Positions 53,752-62,192 of a stretch of DNA of 64,000 nt are shown here, in pieces (position 1 is the stretch's first letter; the number at the start of each line of letters is the position of its first letter). The notes under the pieces are model-generated. The model was not told where the DNA came from. It did not search any database and worked only from the letters and a program-made list of their open reading frames with translations. A program made the translations under genes and the position numbers. The DNA comes from Flagellimonas sediminis (lineage in GTDB: Bacteria; Bacteroidota; Bacteroidia; Flavobacteriales; Flavobacteriaceae), in assembly GCF_010500845.1 (NCBI RefSeq), contig NZ_JAAAMI010000007.1, positions 1 through 64,000 on the forward strand, written 5' to 3'.

Positions 53752-54294
53752 TCATAGGTTTTTGGTAAGGATCCACATGGGCTTTTCGGAAGGCTTGGCT
53801 CCAAGTAAGGTAACTTCACTTTCCCTTTTGATCACATACCCATTTTTTTGATAAAATAGAATGGGGTTCCCTTTCTGCATGGTATCCAACCAAACTATTT
53901 TTTTCTGGATAGAACGGGAATACTCTTCAATATATTGAAGCACCAATTTGCCCAACCCCTTGCCTGAATGTTCTTGGAGAAGGTATATTTTTTCAGCTTT
54001 TAAGGCTGTTTCTTTCGGAATCTCATCAATTCCGCAATCTTTCACCAATTTAAGGATGCCCACTGTGTCACCTTCGTATTGGATCAGAAAATGTTGATTG
54101 TTTTGATCTTCTTGCTCACGTTTTACGGCTTCTTGGGTCAATCCGTGGGCAATGTAAGGAGTAGGGTCCTCGTTCTCCCATAAATGCAAATAATGTTGAC
54201 GATATGATCGGGTGCCGATGGCCACATAAATATCCAAATTGGTTTGGTCAACAGGGATCATTTGCACCTTCAAGACAGGCGGTGTCAGTTGCAT
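53752..54294 (-). CDS. GNAT family N-acetyltransferase
   Basis: A 180-residue acetyltransferase. The acetyl-CoA motif A is in KIYLLQEHSGKGLGKLVLQY (about 102-121), with the Q/RxxGxG/A variant HSGKGLG; motif B region is LDTMQKGNPILFYQKNGYV. An ATG at 54294 begins one base after the redoxin stop; Met12 is an alternative start. The substrate is unknown. It forms a pair with the redoxin gene. Confidence 0.9.
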   Translation of the reverse strand: MQLTPPVLKVQMIPVDQTNLDIYVAIGTRSYRQHYLHLWENEDPTPYIAHGLTQEAVKREQEDQNNQHFLIQYEGDTVGILKLVKDCGIDEIPKETALKAEKIYLLQEHSGKGLGKLVLQYIEEYSRSIQKKIVWLDTMQKGNPILFYQKNGYVIKRESEVTLLGAKPSEKPMWILTKNL

Positions 54295-54295
54295 G

Positions 54296-54856
54296 CTAAT
54301 CTTGTTTCCATTTAATGTTACAGCCTAAACTTGGCTTTTGGTCCGGATCGATTTGCTTTCCGGCCAAAAGTGCATCCATGGCATTTTTTAGATCGGTACC
54401 GGATAACGGAATACCGTTACCGGGCCTGGAACTGTCCAACTGGCCCCGGTATACCAATATTTCATTCGCATCAAAAAGATAAAAATCAGGGGTGCAGGCC
54501 GCATCGTAAGCTTCGGCAGTTTCCTGGGTCTCGTCGTACAAGTACGGAAAGCTGTATTCTTCCTCCTTGGCCTTGATTTTCATCAGCTCCGGGGTGTCTT
54601 GGGGGTAATGGGCCACATCGTTGCTGGAGATGGCCACAAAACCAATTCCCATGGGTTCATACGCTTTGGCCAGTTTTGCGATCATCGGGTTCACATGGAT
54701 AACAAAGGGGCAGTGGTTGCAGATGAACATGATCACAGTACCTTTTTTGCCCTTCACCTGTTGTAACGAAAGTATTTCATCGGAAACCGTGTCCAATAAT
54801 TCAAAATCAGGTGCCTTTGTTCCCAAGGCGAGCATATTACTGGGTGTTCGAGCCAT
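54296..54856 (-). CDS. Thioredoxin-like/AhpC-TSA redoxin
   Basis: A 186-residue cytosolic redoxin. The active site is FICNHCPFVIHVNPMI (about 44-59), a CxxC (CNHC) in thioredoxin position, with APDFELLDTVSDE (about 17-29) as the AhpC/TSA N-terminal block. It ends SLGCNIKWK, another conserved Cys. The ATG at 54856 is used; an upstream TTG is weaker. This subfamily is widespread and of unknown partner. One base separates it from the GNAT gene. Confidence 0.9.
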   Translation of the reverse strand: MARTPSNMLALGTKAPDFELLDTVSDEILSLQQVKGKKGTVIMFICNHCPFVIHVNPMIAKLAKAYEPMGIGFVAISSNDVAHYPQDTPELMKIKAKEEEYSFPYLYDETQETAEAYDAACTPDFYLFDANEILVYRGQLDSSRPGNGIPLSGTDLKNAMDALLAGKQIDPDQKPSLGCNIKWKQD

Positions 54857-54879
54857 GGTTGCTGTTTGTTTGTTCAAAA

Positions 54880-54910
54880 ATAAAAAACGGCCTGCAAAAT
54901 AACAGGCCGT
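54880..54910 (-). terminator. Terminator of the PUR-family gene
   Basis: A perfect 8-bp GC-rich stem (54887-54894 with 54903-54910) followed on the minus strand by six T. It separates the PUR gene from the redoxin gene. Confidence 0.8.
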
Positions 54911-54934
54911 ACAGAATTTTTTAAAAAGGTAATA

Positions 54935-55315
54935 CTAGATGTCGTCAAAGTCCACATCGGTAAAACTACCGGTGGCCGTACCATTTTCGCTAAAGCTGGT
55001 TTCTTCCTCGTCCTCTTTCTTGAAATCTTTTTGATGACGTTCAGAAATCACTTCCTGGCCCCGTTCATCGATGATGTAGTCCATCATTTCCTCCATAATT
55101 TCCTTGAAGGCCGTGAAATCTTCCTTATACAAATAAATCTTATGCTTTTTGTAGTGGAAAGAACCATCGTCATGGGTAAACTTTTTGCTTTCGGTGATGG
55201 TTAGGTAATAATCCCCTGCCTTGGTGCTTCTAACGTCAAAAAAATAAGTTCTTCTCCCTGCCCTTAAGACTTTCGAGTAAATCTCTTCCTGATCCATTAA
55301 TTCTTTCTCGCCCAT
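54935..55315 (-). CDS. PUR family DNA/RNA-binding protein (DUF3276)
   Basis: A 126-residue protein. The PUR-alpha-like repeat is seen as SKVLRAGRRTYFFDVRSTKAG (about 14-34) and YYLTITESKKF (about 36-46), followed by a helix with KEDFTAFKEIMEEMMDYI and an acidic, disordered C-terminus (DEEETSFSENG, FTDVDFDDI). DUF3276 is nearly universal in Bacteroidota and binds single-stranded nucleic acid in related structures. The ATG at 55315 is chosen because the upstream part has no similarity. Confidence 0.92.
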   Translation of the reverse strand: MGEKELMDQEEIYSKVLRAGRRTYFFDVRSTKAGDYYLTITESKKFTHDDGSFHYKKHKIYLYKEDFTAFKEIMEEMMDYIIDERGQEVISERHQKDFKKEDEEETSFSENGTATGSFTDVDFDDI

Positions 55316-55390
55316 ATGGTATAGTGTATTTGGTACTATGTTGAAATATGTTACCAAAAATGTAAAAAAAATGCTAATTCAGCAACTTTT

Positions 55391-57145
55391 TTATGATTCT
55401 TTGCCAGAGAGTTGGTTCATGTAAAGCTCTTTATAATAGCCCTCCATGTTGTTCAACTCCTCATGGGTGCCTTCCTGTATGATCTTTCCGTTATCCATAA
55501 CAATGATCTTATCCGCATTTTTGGCGGAGGAGACCCTGTGGCTCACGATCAAGGTGGTCTTACTGGCAGAAACTTTTTTCAGGTTGTTCAGGATTTCTTC
55601 TTCTGTTTCGGTATCCACGGCAGATAAACAGTCATCAAACAAATAGATTTTAGGATCTTTCAACAAGGCCCTAGCAATCGATACCCGTTGTTTTTGCCCA
55701 CCACTTAGGGTAATACCACGTTCCCCAAGGATGGTGTCATATTTTTTTGCAAATCCTTCTATGTTCTTATGGACAACGGCTTGTTTGGCTACTTTCACTA
55801 TCTCATCAAAAGAAGCATTTTCGTTACCAAATCGGATATTGTTCTGAATCGTGTCCGAAAAAAGAAAAGCATCCTGGGGTACCGCTCCAATGGCGCCACG
55901 CAAACTGTCCAGATTTAGATGTTGAACGGGAACACCATCTACCAAAACCTCTCCGGAAGTGGGATCATAAAGCCGAGCCACTAAATCAAGTATTGTGGAC
56001 TTACCTGCGCCGGTTTTACCCAATATGGCCACTGTTTCCCCTGCTTTCACTTTAAAGGAAACATTGTTCAATGCCGTTATGTTGGTATCCTCATAGGTGA
56101 ATGTTACGTTCTTGAATTCAATGTCGCCATGGATAGGGGACGGTTTAATTACGTTATTTTGTATGGATGGCTCAAAATTCAAAAATTCATTGATCCGTTT
56201 TTGTGACGCTTCGGCCCTTTGGATGATTGATGTCAACCAGCCTACAATGGCCACGGGCCATGTTAGCATGTTCACATAAAGGATGAATTCCGCAATGATC
56301 CCTACAGATTCAATTTCACCGTTGATGTACTGTCTTCCACCAATATAAATCACAAAAATGTTGCTGATACCGATCAACAGAATCATCAAGGGAAAAAACC
56401 ATGCATTTACACGGGCCAAAGCCATGCTGGTATCCTTTCCTTCGTTGGCCAAATCGCGCAATTCCGCATTGATACGAGGCTCAATACTATAGGCCTTGAT
56501 CACTGAAATACCCGAAAACGATTCCTGGGTAAAGGTGGACAAATTGGATAGGAACTCCTGCACCTTGGTACTTCTTTTGTGGATCACCTTACTGATCTGG
56601 TAGATCAAAACCGATAAAATAGGTAAGGGCAACAGGGTATAGGACGCCAATGTTGGTGCCTTGATGAACATAAGCGGAATAAGAAAGGCAAAGAGGGTTA
56701 AGGTTTGGATACCGTACATAATGGCCGGACCGGCATACATACGAACCTCGTTCACGTCTTCACTAATCCGATTCATCAAATCCCCGATCCTATGTTTTTT
56801 GTAAAAATTGAGGCTCAGCAACTGGTAATGATCAAACACCTCATTTTTGAGGTCGTATTCAATATAGCGAGATACATTGATGATCGTCTGGCGCATCCAA
56901 TACGTGAAAAGTCCGGACAACAAGGCCGTGCCTATGATGATCAAGATGTATTGCAGCAACAATTCCTTGGCATCGGTAAGGGAAATGGTCTCTGACAAAA
57001 AATCCTCCACGGCCTGTATGGACTTGTTCACATACGAAGGCAGTACCAAAGAAAAGATACGTGCAATGATGGTAATCAAAATCCCCACCAGCAGCTTTAA
57101 CCAGTATTTTTTAAAGTATTTATTGAGGTGTTTTAGTTCCTTCAT
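55391..57145 (-). CDS. ABC exporter, MsbA/LmrA-type (fused membrane and ATPase domains)
   Basis: A 584-residue half-transporter. Six membrane helices (about 15-320) with the RIGDLMNRISEDVNEVR coupling region, then an ATPase domain with Walker A GKTGAGKST (about 373-381), signature LSGGQKQRVS (about 479-488), Walker B IYLFDDCLSAVD (about 498-509) and H-loop VSHRVSSA. The residue after the Walker B Asp is Asp, not the catalytic Glu, which weakens ATP hydrolysis in known degenerate sites. Lipid or drug export is typical; substrate not known. Confidence 0.93.
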   Translation of the reverse strand: MKELKHLNKYFKKYWLKLLVGILITIIARIFSLVLPSYVNKSIQAVEDFLSETISLTDAKELLLQYILIIIGTALLSGLFTYWMRQTIINVSRYIEYDLKNEVFDHYQLLSLNFYKKHRIGDLMNRISEDVNEVRMYAGPAIMYGIQTLTLFAFLIPLMFIKAPTLASYTLLPLPILSVLIYQISKVIHKRSTKVQEFLSNLSTFTQESFSGISVIKAYSIEPRINAELRDLANEGKDTSMALARVNAWFFPLMILLIGISNIFVIYIGGRQYINGEIESVGIIAEFILYVNMLTWPVAIVGWLTSIIQRAEASQKRINEFLNFEPSIQNNVIKPSPIHGDIEFKNVTFTYEDTNITALNNVSFKVKAGETVAILGKTGAGKSTILDLVARLYDPTSGEVLVDGVPVQHLNLDSLRGAIGAVPQDAFLFSDTIQNNIRFGNENASFDEIVKVAKQAVVHKNIEGFAKKYDTILGERGITLSGGQKQRVSIARALLKDPKIYLFDDCLSAVDTETEEEILNNLKKVSASKTTLIVSHRVSSAKNADKIIVMDNGKIIQEGTHEELNNMEGYYKELYMNQLSGKES

Positions 57146-57276
57146 AAAAGGGAGAGGCAGTTTTTTGAGTGTCCGTGTCTAAAGACAATCCAGCAAATAT
57201 ATGCCATTGGGCACAAACTAAATGTTATAAAACTGATAAGAAAACAACTTTGATAGGTAAGATTGAAATATAAGAT

Positions 57277-57284
57277 TACTTTTG
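57277..57284 (+). promoter_or_regulatory. -7 box (TACTTTTG) for nusB
   Basis: Exact TAnnTTTG match, 41 bases before the ATG. Confidence 0.55.
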
Positions 57285-57324
57285 CGGGGTGAAAGCCAAT
57301 CAACGACTTTAAAAGTTCTTACAA

Positions 57325-58272
57325 ATGCTTACCCGCAGGCATATTAGAGTAAAAGTGATGCAGTGCATTTATGCATTGATCCAGTCCAAGGACGATTCCT
57401 TGGTGAAACAGGAAAAATTCCTAAGAGTGAGTATAGAAAACATGTATGTGCTCTATCTCTTGATTTTGAGCCTTTTGGCCGAACTTCATCGGATGGCCCA
57501 AATACATGTCAGCCACGCCAATAAAAAATACCTCGCTACCGAAGAGGATAAATTCCCTGACCGCGAAAAGTTTGTCAAGAACAGATTGCTGCTTCAAATA
57601 GCCAATAATGAGGCCCTAAAAAATGAGCTTTCCAAAAGGAAATTGAACAATTGGTACCTTAATGAGGAGTATATCAAAATTCTCTACAAAGAGGTTATCG
57701 GCAGTGATTTGTACAAAGGGTACATGACCAGTGGAAAAAACAGTTATGATGAAGACCGTGATGTGGTGCTGCAACTGTTTCGTGAAATCATCGCGCCTAA
57801 TGAAAAGGTATACGAATACTTTGAGGATGAGAAACTTACCTGGGTGGACGATTTTCCCATTGTGAACACCTATGTCATCAAGCGGTTGAAAAAGGCCAAC
57901 GAAACTTCTCCGGACCGATTCTTTTTGCCGGCCTTACTAAAGGACCAACAGGATATGGATTACGCCAATGAGCTGTTGACCAAAACTTTGCTCAACGATG
58001 CCAAATGGGAAAAGGAAATTGAGGGCAAAACCCCCAATTGGGACAATGATCGTATTGCAGAGATCGATTCCATCATTTTGAAAATGGCCATTTGCGAGTT
58101 GCTCAACTTCCCCTCCATACCCGAAAAGGTAACCTTGAACGAGTATTTGGAGATAGCCAAAGAGTACTCCACGCCCAAGAGCAGCATCTTTATCAATGGC
58201 GTTTTGGATAAGCTGGCCAAGGAGTACAAAGCCTCTGGAAAATTGCAAAAAATAGGAAGGGGTCTCCAATAA
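57325..58272 (+). CDS. nusB: Transcription antitermination factor NusB (long form)
   Basis: Binds boxA RNA with NusE and prevents early termination in rRNA operons. At 315 residues it is twice the E. coli length; this long form, with an N-terminal extension of about 150 residues, is usual in Bacteroidota. N-terminus MLTRRHIRVKVMQCIYA and C-terminal IDSIILKMAICELLNFPSIP (about 249-268) and LNEYLEIAKEYSTPKSSIFINGVLDKL (two joined motifs from about 272) are the NusB signatures. Followed by DUF1573 and yajC on the same strand. Confidence 0.93.
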   Translation: MLTRRHIRVKVMQCIYALIQSKDDSLVKQEKFLRVSIENMYVLYLLILSLLAELHRMAQIHVSHANKKYLATEEDKFPDREKFVKNRLLLQIANNEALKNELSKRKLNNWYLNEEYIKILYKEVIGSDLYKGYMTSGKNSYDEDRDVVLQLFREIIAPNEKVYEYFEDEKLTWVDDFPIVNTYVIKRLKKANETSPDRFFLPALLKDQQDMDYANELLTKTLLNDAKWEKEIEGKTPNWDNDRIAEIDSIILKMAICELLNFPSIPEKVTLNEYLEIAKEYSTPKSSIFINGVLDKLAKEYKASGKLQKIGRGLQ

Positions 58273-58284
58273 ACAATATTTGTT

Positions 58285-58292
58285 TAATTTTG
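58285..58292 (+). promoter_or_regulatory. -7 box (TAATTTTG) for DUF1573-yajC
   Basis: Exact TAnnTTTG match, 18 bases before the ATG at 58311. Confidence 0.55.
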
Positions 58293-58310
58293 GGAAAACA
58301 AATTTTAATC

Positions 58311-58790
58311 ATGAAAAGAATAACAACAGTTTTTAGTTTGATCGCAGCGGTTGCCTTGATGGGCATTTCCTGCAAGGACAAAGCTTCAGAAAAAATAGTT
58401 GCAGACAATGTAGAAAGCGCTACCACAAGGGATGAAGCACAGAAGAAACTTCCAGTAATGACCTTTGAAACTTCAGAGTTCGATTTCGGCACCATTCAAA
58501 GAGGTACCCCGCAGGAAACCGTATTCAAGTTTACCAATACAGGTGATGCTCCTTTGATCATTACCGATGCAAAAAGCAGCTGTGGTTGTACCGTTCCGGA
58601 ATACCCAAAGAACACTCCGATCGCTCCAGGAGAAACCGGAGAGCTTTTGGTGAAGTTCAACGGATCTGGACAAAACCAGGTGACCAAGACCATCACCGTA
58701 ACGGCCAACACCGCCAAAGGTTCCGAGATCTTGAGGATCAAGGCTTTTGTTAATGCCCCTGAGGCCATGCCAGCTGGTCCGGTTAAATAA
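58311..58790 (+). CDS. DUF1573 lipoprotein
   Basis: A 159-residue protein with lipoprotein signal (MGISC, acceptor C21 approx.). The mature Ig-like domain has the DUF1573 pattern FDFGTIQRG, FKFTNTGDAPLII and SSCGCTVPEYP (two Cys), typical of a secreted beta-sandwich. The ATG at 58311 gives the signal peptide. yajC follows after 13 bases. Exact role unknown; the gene order nusB-DUF1573-yajC is familiar to me from Flavobacteriia. Confidence 0.92.
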   Translation: MKRITTVFSLIAAVALMGISCKDKASEKIVADNVESATTRDEAQKKLPVMTFETSEFDFGTIQRGTPQETVFKFTNTGDAPLIITDAKSSCGCTVPEYPKNTPIAPGETGELLVKFNGSGQNQVTKTITVTANTAKGSEILRIKAFVNAPEAMPAGPVK

Positions 58791-58803
58791 ATAGAAGATT
58801 TAA

Positions 58804-59094
58804 ATGGAAAACCTCGGGAATTTTTTACCTCTGATCATGATTTTTGCCGTGGCGTATTTTTTTATGATACGTCCGCAGATGAAGCGTCAGAAGGATGAGA
58901 AAAAATTTACTTCAGAATTGAAAAAAGGAGATCGCATCATTACCAAAAGTGGTCTTCACGGTAAGATCGTGGAATTGAACGACAAGGATTTTTCCTGCGT
59001 CATCGAAACCATGGCCGGCCGTTTAAAGTTCGATCGTTCTGCCATTTCCATGGAGATGAGCAAAAAATTGAACACGTCTGAAGAAAGTAAATAG
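58804..59094 (+). CDS. yajC: Preprotein translocase subunit YajC
   Basis: A 96-residue accessory subunit of SecDF-YajC. One N-terminal helix (LGNFLPLIMIFAVAYFFMI, about 3-21) then RPQMKRQKDEKKF and a small beta domain with GDRIITKSGLHGKIVEL (about 43-59). Full length. It ends just before a strong terminator. Confidence 0.96.
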   Translation: MENLGNFLPLIMIFAVAYFFMIRPQMKRQKDEKKFTSELKKGDRIITKSGLHGKIVELNDKDFSCVIETMAGRLKFDRSAISMEMSKKLNTSEESK

Positions 59095-59114
59095 CGTACA
59101 AATTGTTTTATCCA

Positions 59115-59157
59115 AAACGTCCCTTGTAACATTGCGTTTCAAGGGACGTTTTTTTTG
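59115..59157 (+). terminator. Terminator of DUF1573-yajC
   Basis: A perfect 12-bp stem (59115-59126 with 59140-59151) followed by a T-run. Confidence 0.9.
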
Positions 59158-59181
59158 TATCTTATTCCAAATTTTAAAAGC

Positions 59182-60531
59182 ATGAACACACGTAGGCAAT
59201 TTGTAAAAAGAAGCTCCTTGGGAATGGCAGGACTAGGGGCCAGCTTTATGTTCCCGATCGAAATGTTGGCCTCCATTCGAAGGACCATCAGTCCCAATGA
59301 CAAGATCCAAGTGGGACTCATTGGTTGTAACGGGATGGGTTTTTCCGATTTGAGCTCCATGTTGCAGAACAGCGAAGTGGAAGTGGTGGCCCTTTGTGAT
59401 GTGGATGAAAATGTACTACGTGAAAAAACGGCGGAACTGGAAAAGGGCGGTATCAAAAAGCCAAAATGGTATTCCGACTATAGAAAACTGCTGGAGGACA
59501 AGGATATCGACATTGCCATCATTGGAACACCGGACCATTGGCATTGCCTGCAACTTACCGATGCCATTGATGCCGGAAAGGATGTGTACTGCGAAAAGCC
59601 CATTGCCAATTCGGTGGGTGAAAGTCAAGCTATGTTGGCCAAAGTGAATGCCAGTGACCGAATGGTGCAAATAGGGCAGTGGCAACGTAGCGAGCCTCAT
59701 TTTGTGGATGCCATCAACTATGTGCATTCCGGGAAACTGGGACAAATACGATTGGTAAAGGCATGGGCCTACCAAGGGTGGATGCAATCCATTCCCGTGT
59801 TGCCCAACAGTCCTGTGCCTTCCGGGGTAGATTATGCTATGTGGTTGGGGCCTGCACAAAGTAGACCTTTCAATGCAAACAGGTTCCATTTTAACTTTAG
59901 ATGGTATTGGGACTACGCAGGTGGTTTAATGACCGATTGGGGCGTGCACATGATCGATTATGCCCTTTTTGGTATGAAAGCCTCCGACCCCAAATCGGTG
60001 ATGGCCATGGGGGGTAAGTTTGCCTATCCTGATGATGCGGCCGAAACACCCGATACCTTGCAGACCATTTATGATTTTGGTGATTTTTCGCTGCTTTGGG
60101 AACACGCTACGGGCATTGATGGTGGCAATTATGGTCGAAACCATGGGGTGGCCTTTATTGGAAACAACGGGACTTTGGTGCTCGACCGAGGCGGTTGGGA
60201 GGTGATCCCCGAACACGATCGCCCGCATTGGAGTAAAGATTTGGGCCCAAAAATAGAACCGGTTCCCCTGCAAAAAGGAATTGGCCAAGGTTTGGGACTA
60301 CATACCAAAAATTTCTTGGAGGCCGTTAAAACAAGAGACGCCTCCATCCTAAAAGCGCCCATAAAAGTGGGGTATGATGCCGCAATGGTAAGCCACTTGG
60401 GCAATATTGCCTATAAAACGGGTGAACGTTTGTTCTGGGATGCCGAAAATAAAAAGTTCAATAATGCCAAGGCCGATGCTCTTTTGACCAAAGAATACCA
60501 TAACGGTTGGAAGTTTCCGAAGATGGGTTAG
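59182..60531 (+). CDS. Tat-exported Gfo/Idh/MocA family oxidoreductase
   Basis: A 449-residue protein. The N-terminus has a twin-arginine signal (NTRRQFVKRSS, then a hydrophobic Gly/Ala/Met stretch to about 32), so it is probably exported folded with its NAD(P) bound. Rossmann motif GLIGCNGMG (about 44-52), EKP motif YCEKPIANS (about 133-141), and a C-terminal barrel with WDYAGGLMTDWGVHMIDYAL (about 244-263; WGVHMIDY as catalytic His block). The substrate is unknown, with sugars most likely. The ATG at 59182 is chosen over an upstream frame within the yajC terminator. Confidence 0.92.
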   Translation: MNTRRQFVKRSSLGMAGLGASFMFPIEMLASIRRTISPNDKIQVGLIGCNGMGFSDLSSMLQNSEVEVVALCDVDENVLREKTAELEKGGIKKPKWYSDYRKLLEDKDIDIAIIGTPDHWHCLQLTDAIDAGKDVYCEKPIANSVGESQAMLAKVNASDRMVQIGQWQRSEPHFVDAINYVHSGKLGQIRLVKAWAYQGWMQSIPVLPNSPVPSGVDYAMWLGPAQSRPFNANRFHFNFRWYWDYAGGLMTDWGVHMIDYALFGMKASDPKSVMAMGGKFAYPDDAAETPDTLQTIYDFGDFSLLWEHATGIDGGNYGRNHGVAFIGNNGTLVLDRGGWEVIPEHDRPHWSKDLGPKIEPVPLQKGIGQGLGLHTKNFLEAVKTRDASILKAPIKVGYDAAMVSHLGNIAYKTGERLFWDAENKKFNNAKADALLTKEYHNGWKFPKMG

Positions 60532-60628
60532 GTTTTAACTTGTTATGTTTTAGGTTTACTTGTTGCACTTATCGGTTTGGCTATGCGTAGTGCGGAGGCA
60601 AGGAAGCGTTGAGTTCTCGTCTGGGTGC

Positions 60629-60655
60629 TAAGCTAAAGCTTATCGTTTTTTTTTT
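60629..60655 (+). other. Weak hairpin and T-run after the oxidoreductase gene
   Basis: TAAGCT/AGCTTA form a 6-bp palindrome (60629-60642) followed by a run of T. It may terminate the oxidoreductase transcript weakly. The stretch 60541-60640 has no coding frame; it looks like an intergenic repeat element, but only one copy is in the window. Confidence 0.35.
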
Positions 60656-60747
60656 GTCCAAAGCTAAATCCATCAGATATAGCAACGTATTAAATATACA
60701 CAGACTTTCCCCTTTTTCCCTAAAGTCCGCATTACGTAGTAGGTTTT

Positions 60748-60757
60748 GTTGTGTTTA
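60748..60757. repeat. Left 10-bp inverted repeat flanking the AT-rich gene
   Basis: GTTGTGTTTA, the exact inverse of TAAACACAAC at 61482-61491. It lies one base outside the stop codon of the AT-rich gene. Confidence 0.6.
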
Positions 60758-60758
60758 G

Positions 60759-61403
60759 TTATTTTTTTTTCGCCTCCAACTTCTTAATCAATTTGCTTAC
60801 AGTTTTGGTGTCCATTCTCGTTACTATTTCATCACTAATATTTTCAATCCGTTCGTTATCAAATTCGTACAAATCCTTTTCAATTCGATCAGATAACGAT
60901 TGTAAAAAGCCTAGACTACTGTCTTCAACTCTTGCATAGAAACTTAACAAGTCCGTATATTTCAAATCTTTTTTGTTTTGAAACTCTTTTATATTTTTTG
61001 TTTTATTGTCTAAAATATTAAGTGAGTGTTTTATTGCGTTATTGAGATTTCTTAAGTCCCGCAATTCTATATAGTTAGACAATTCCTTCGGGTTTATCTT
61101 TTTTGAAGTCAAAAAATCCTCAACATTTTCCCAACGAAATAACTTTCTTTCATTAATTTCCGAAGAGTATGAAGCTTTCAATAGCCACTTTAAATGAGTT
61201 TCAAAATGCTTGTAACCGTAAAGTATTTTCATTTCTGAAACAACATACAGTTCCTTTTCCAGAAAGTAGACCTCCATGTGTTTCATGTAACCGGACCCTT
61301 TTTCGTCCGTTTCAATTTGAGATTTGAGTAGGGCTACTTTTTTTTCAAGGTCTTTAATAAGTTTATTGGAGACGAAATCGTAATGATTATTCTGAATGTT
61401 CAT
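60759..61403 (-). CDS. AT-rich orphan protein with HEPN-like motif (214 residues)
   Basis: Not recognised with certainty. The protein is helical, Lys/Glu/Asn-rich, without signal peptide. YIELRDLRNLNNAIKHSLNI (about 111-130) resembles the RNxxxxH-type motif of HEPN ribonucleases, though the spacing R-to-H (7 residues between) is longer than usual. Base composition is far more AT-rich than all neighbours, which points to acquisition. Longer start codons exist upstream to 61490 (TTG); the ATG at 61403 is used. It is flanked by exact 10-bp inverted repeats at 60748-60757 and 61482-61491. No partner toxin/antitoxin gene is adjacent. Confidence 0.6.
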   Translation of the reverse strand: MNIQNNHYDFVSNKLIKDLEKKVALLKSQIETDEKGSGYMKHMEVYFLEKELYVVSEMKILYGYKHFETHLKWLLKASYSSEINERKLFRWENVEDFLTSKKINPKELSNYIELRDLRNLNNAIKHSLNILDNKTKNIKEFQNKKDLKYTDLLSFYARVEDSSLGFLQSLSDRIEKDLYEFDNERIENISDEIVTRMDTKTVSKLIKKLEAKKK

Positions 61404-61481
61404 GAAGAAAATTTGAAGTCCAAACTTTCTTTGTTCTCTTTTATCTCTAAATGACTCCTGTTCTCTCAATTTATTTATAAT

Positions 61482-61491
61482 TAAACACAAC
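61482..61491. repeat. Right 10-bp inverted repeat flanking the AT-rich gene
   Basis: TAAACACAAC, the exact inverse of the copy at 60748-60757, located at the 5' end of the AT-rich gene. Confidence 0.6.
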
Positions 61492-61600
61492 GTTATTAGA
61501 TATGAACCGTTTTAATGATTGATATAGATCTATAAGTCAAGTTAGTTTTTCTATTTAAAAATGAACTGAGGAATTCCGTAATGGCTCATTGTACATTGCC

Positions 61601-62191
61601 CTACCTATACCCATCATTCAACCCAACCCCCTTTTCGATCAAGGGAAGGATTTTATCCAGCCTACGCAATTTGGTGGCTTCCTGTTTGGCTTCCGCAATG
61701 TATTCGCAGAACTCTTTCTGTTTGTAGGGGGCAAAGGCGTCAAAAGCACTTTTTAAACGTGCGTTTTCAGACAATTTGGTTTTGAGTAGGTCTGGAATTA
61801 CAGCCTTTGTAGGTTTGGCAGGTGCTAGTTCAATTCCCTTTTTTTGGTTTTGGATGGCTTCTTGCATGTAGGCTGTTACACCCTTTTTGTCAACCTCCTC
61901 CAAAGAAAAGAACTTCCAATGCCGCATGCCCTTCGTCTTGCCTTCCTGGGCATTTTCCAACACTTTTTTTGGATCGTTCATTAGGGCCCCATTGAAGAAC
62001 CAGACACCAAAATAGCCTTTGAATTTACTGATGCCAAAAACGTTTTTACCATTTACGGTATACACCGGAAAACTCCATTTAAAATCCTCCACACAATCGG
62101 TTTGGAGGGCCAACTCGCGCAAAAGTGCAATACCATCCTTAAATGGGTGTTCCTTTTCATAAAAGGCTTCTAGTTTTTCCGATCTTTCCAT
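61601..62191 (-). CDS. YdeI/OmdA family protein with DUF1801 domain
   Basis: A 196-residue protein. The N-terminal part (about 1-115) is a DUF1801-like domain with WSFPVYTVNGKNVFGISKFK (about 39-58) and GVWFFNGAL. The C-terminal part (about 130-190) is the YdeI tail with IPDLLKTKL, FDAFAPYKQKEFCEYIAEAK and TKLRRLDKILPLI. Related proteins are linked to resistance to antimicrobial peptides in enterobacteria; the role here is inferred only. It ends upstream of the HEPN-like region and is one base from pepT. Confidence 0.92.
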   Translation of the reverse strand: MERSEKLEAFYEKEHPFKDGIALLRELALQTDCVEDFKWSFPVYTVNGKNVFGISKFKGYFGVWFFNGALMNDPKKVLENAQEGKTKGMRHWKFFSLEEVDKKGVTAYMQEAIQNQKKGIELAPAKPTKAVIPDLLKTKLSENARLKSAFDAFAPYKQKEFCEYIAEAKQEATKLRRLDKILPLIEKGVGLNDGYR

Positions 62192-62192
62192 C

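Noticed and set aside
60748..61491. Integron attC site as explanation for the inverted repeats
   Set aside because: The core consensus RYYYAAC/GTTRRRY is not met and there is no integrase in the window; kept only as an unexplained inverted-repeat pair.
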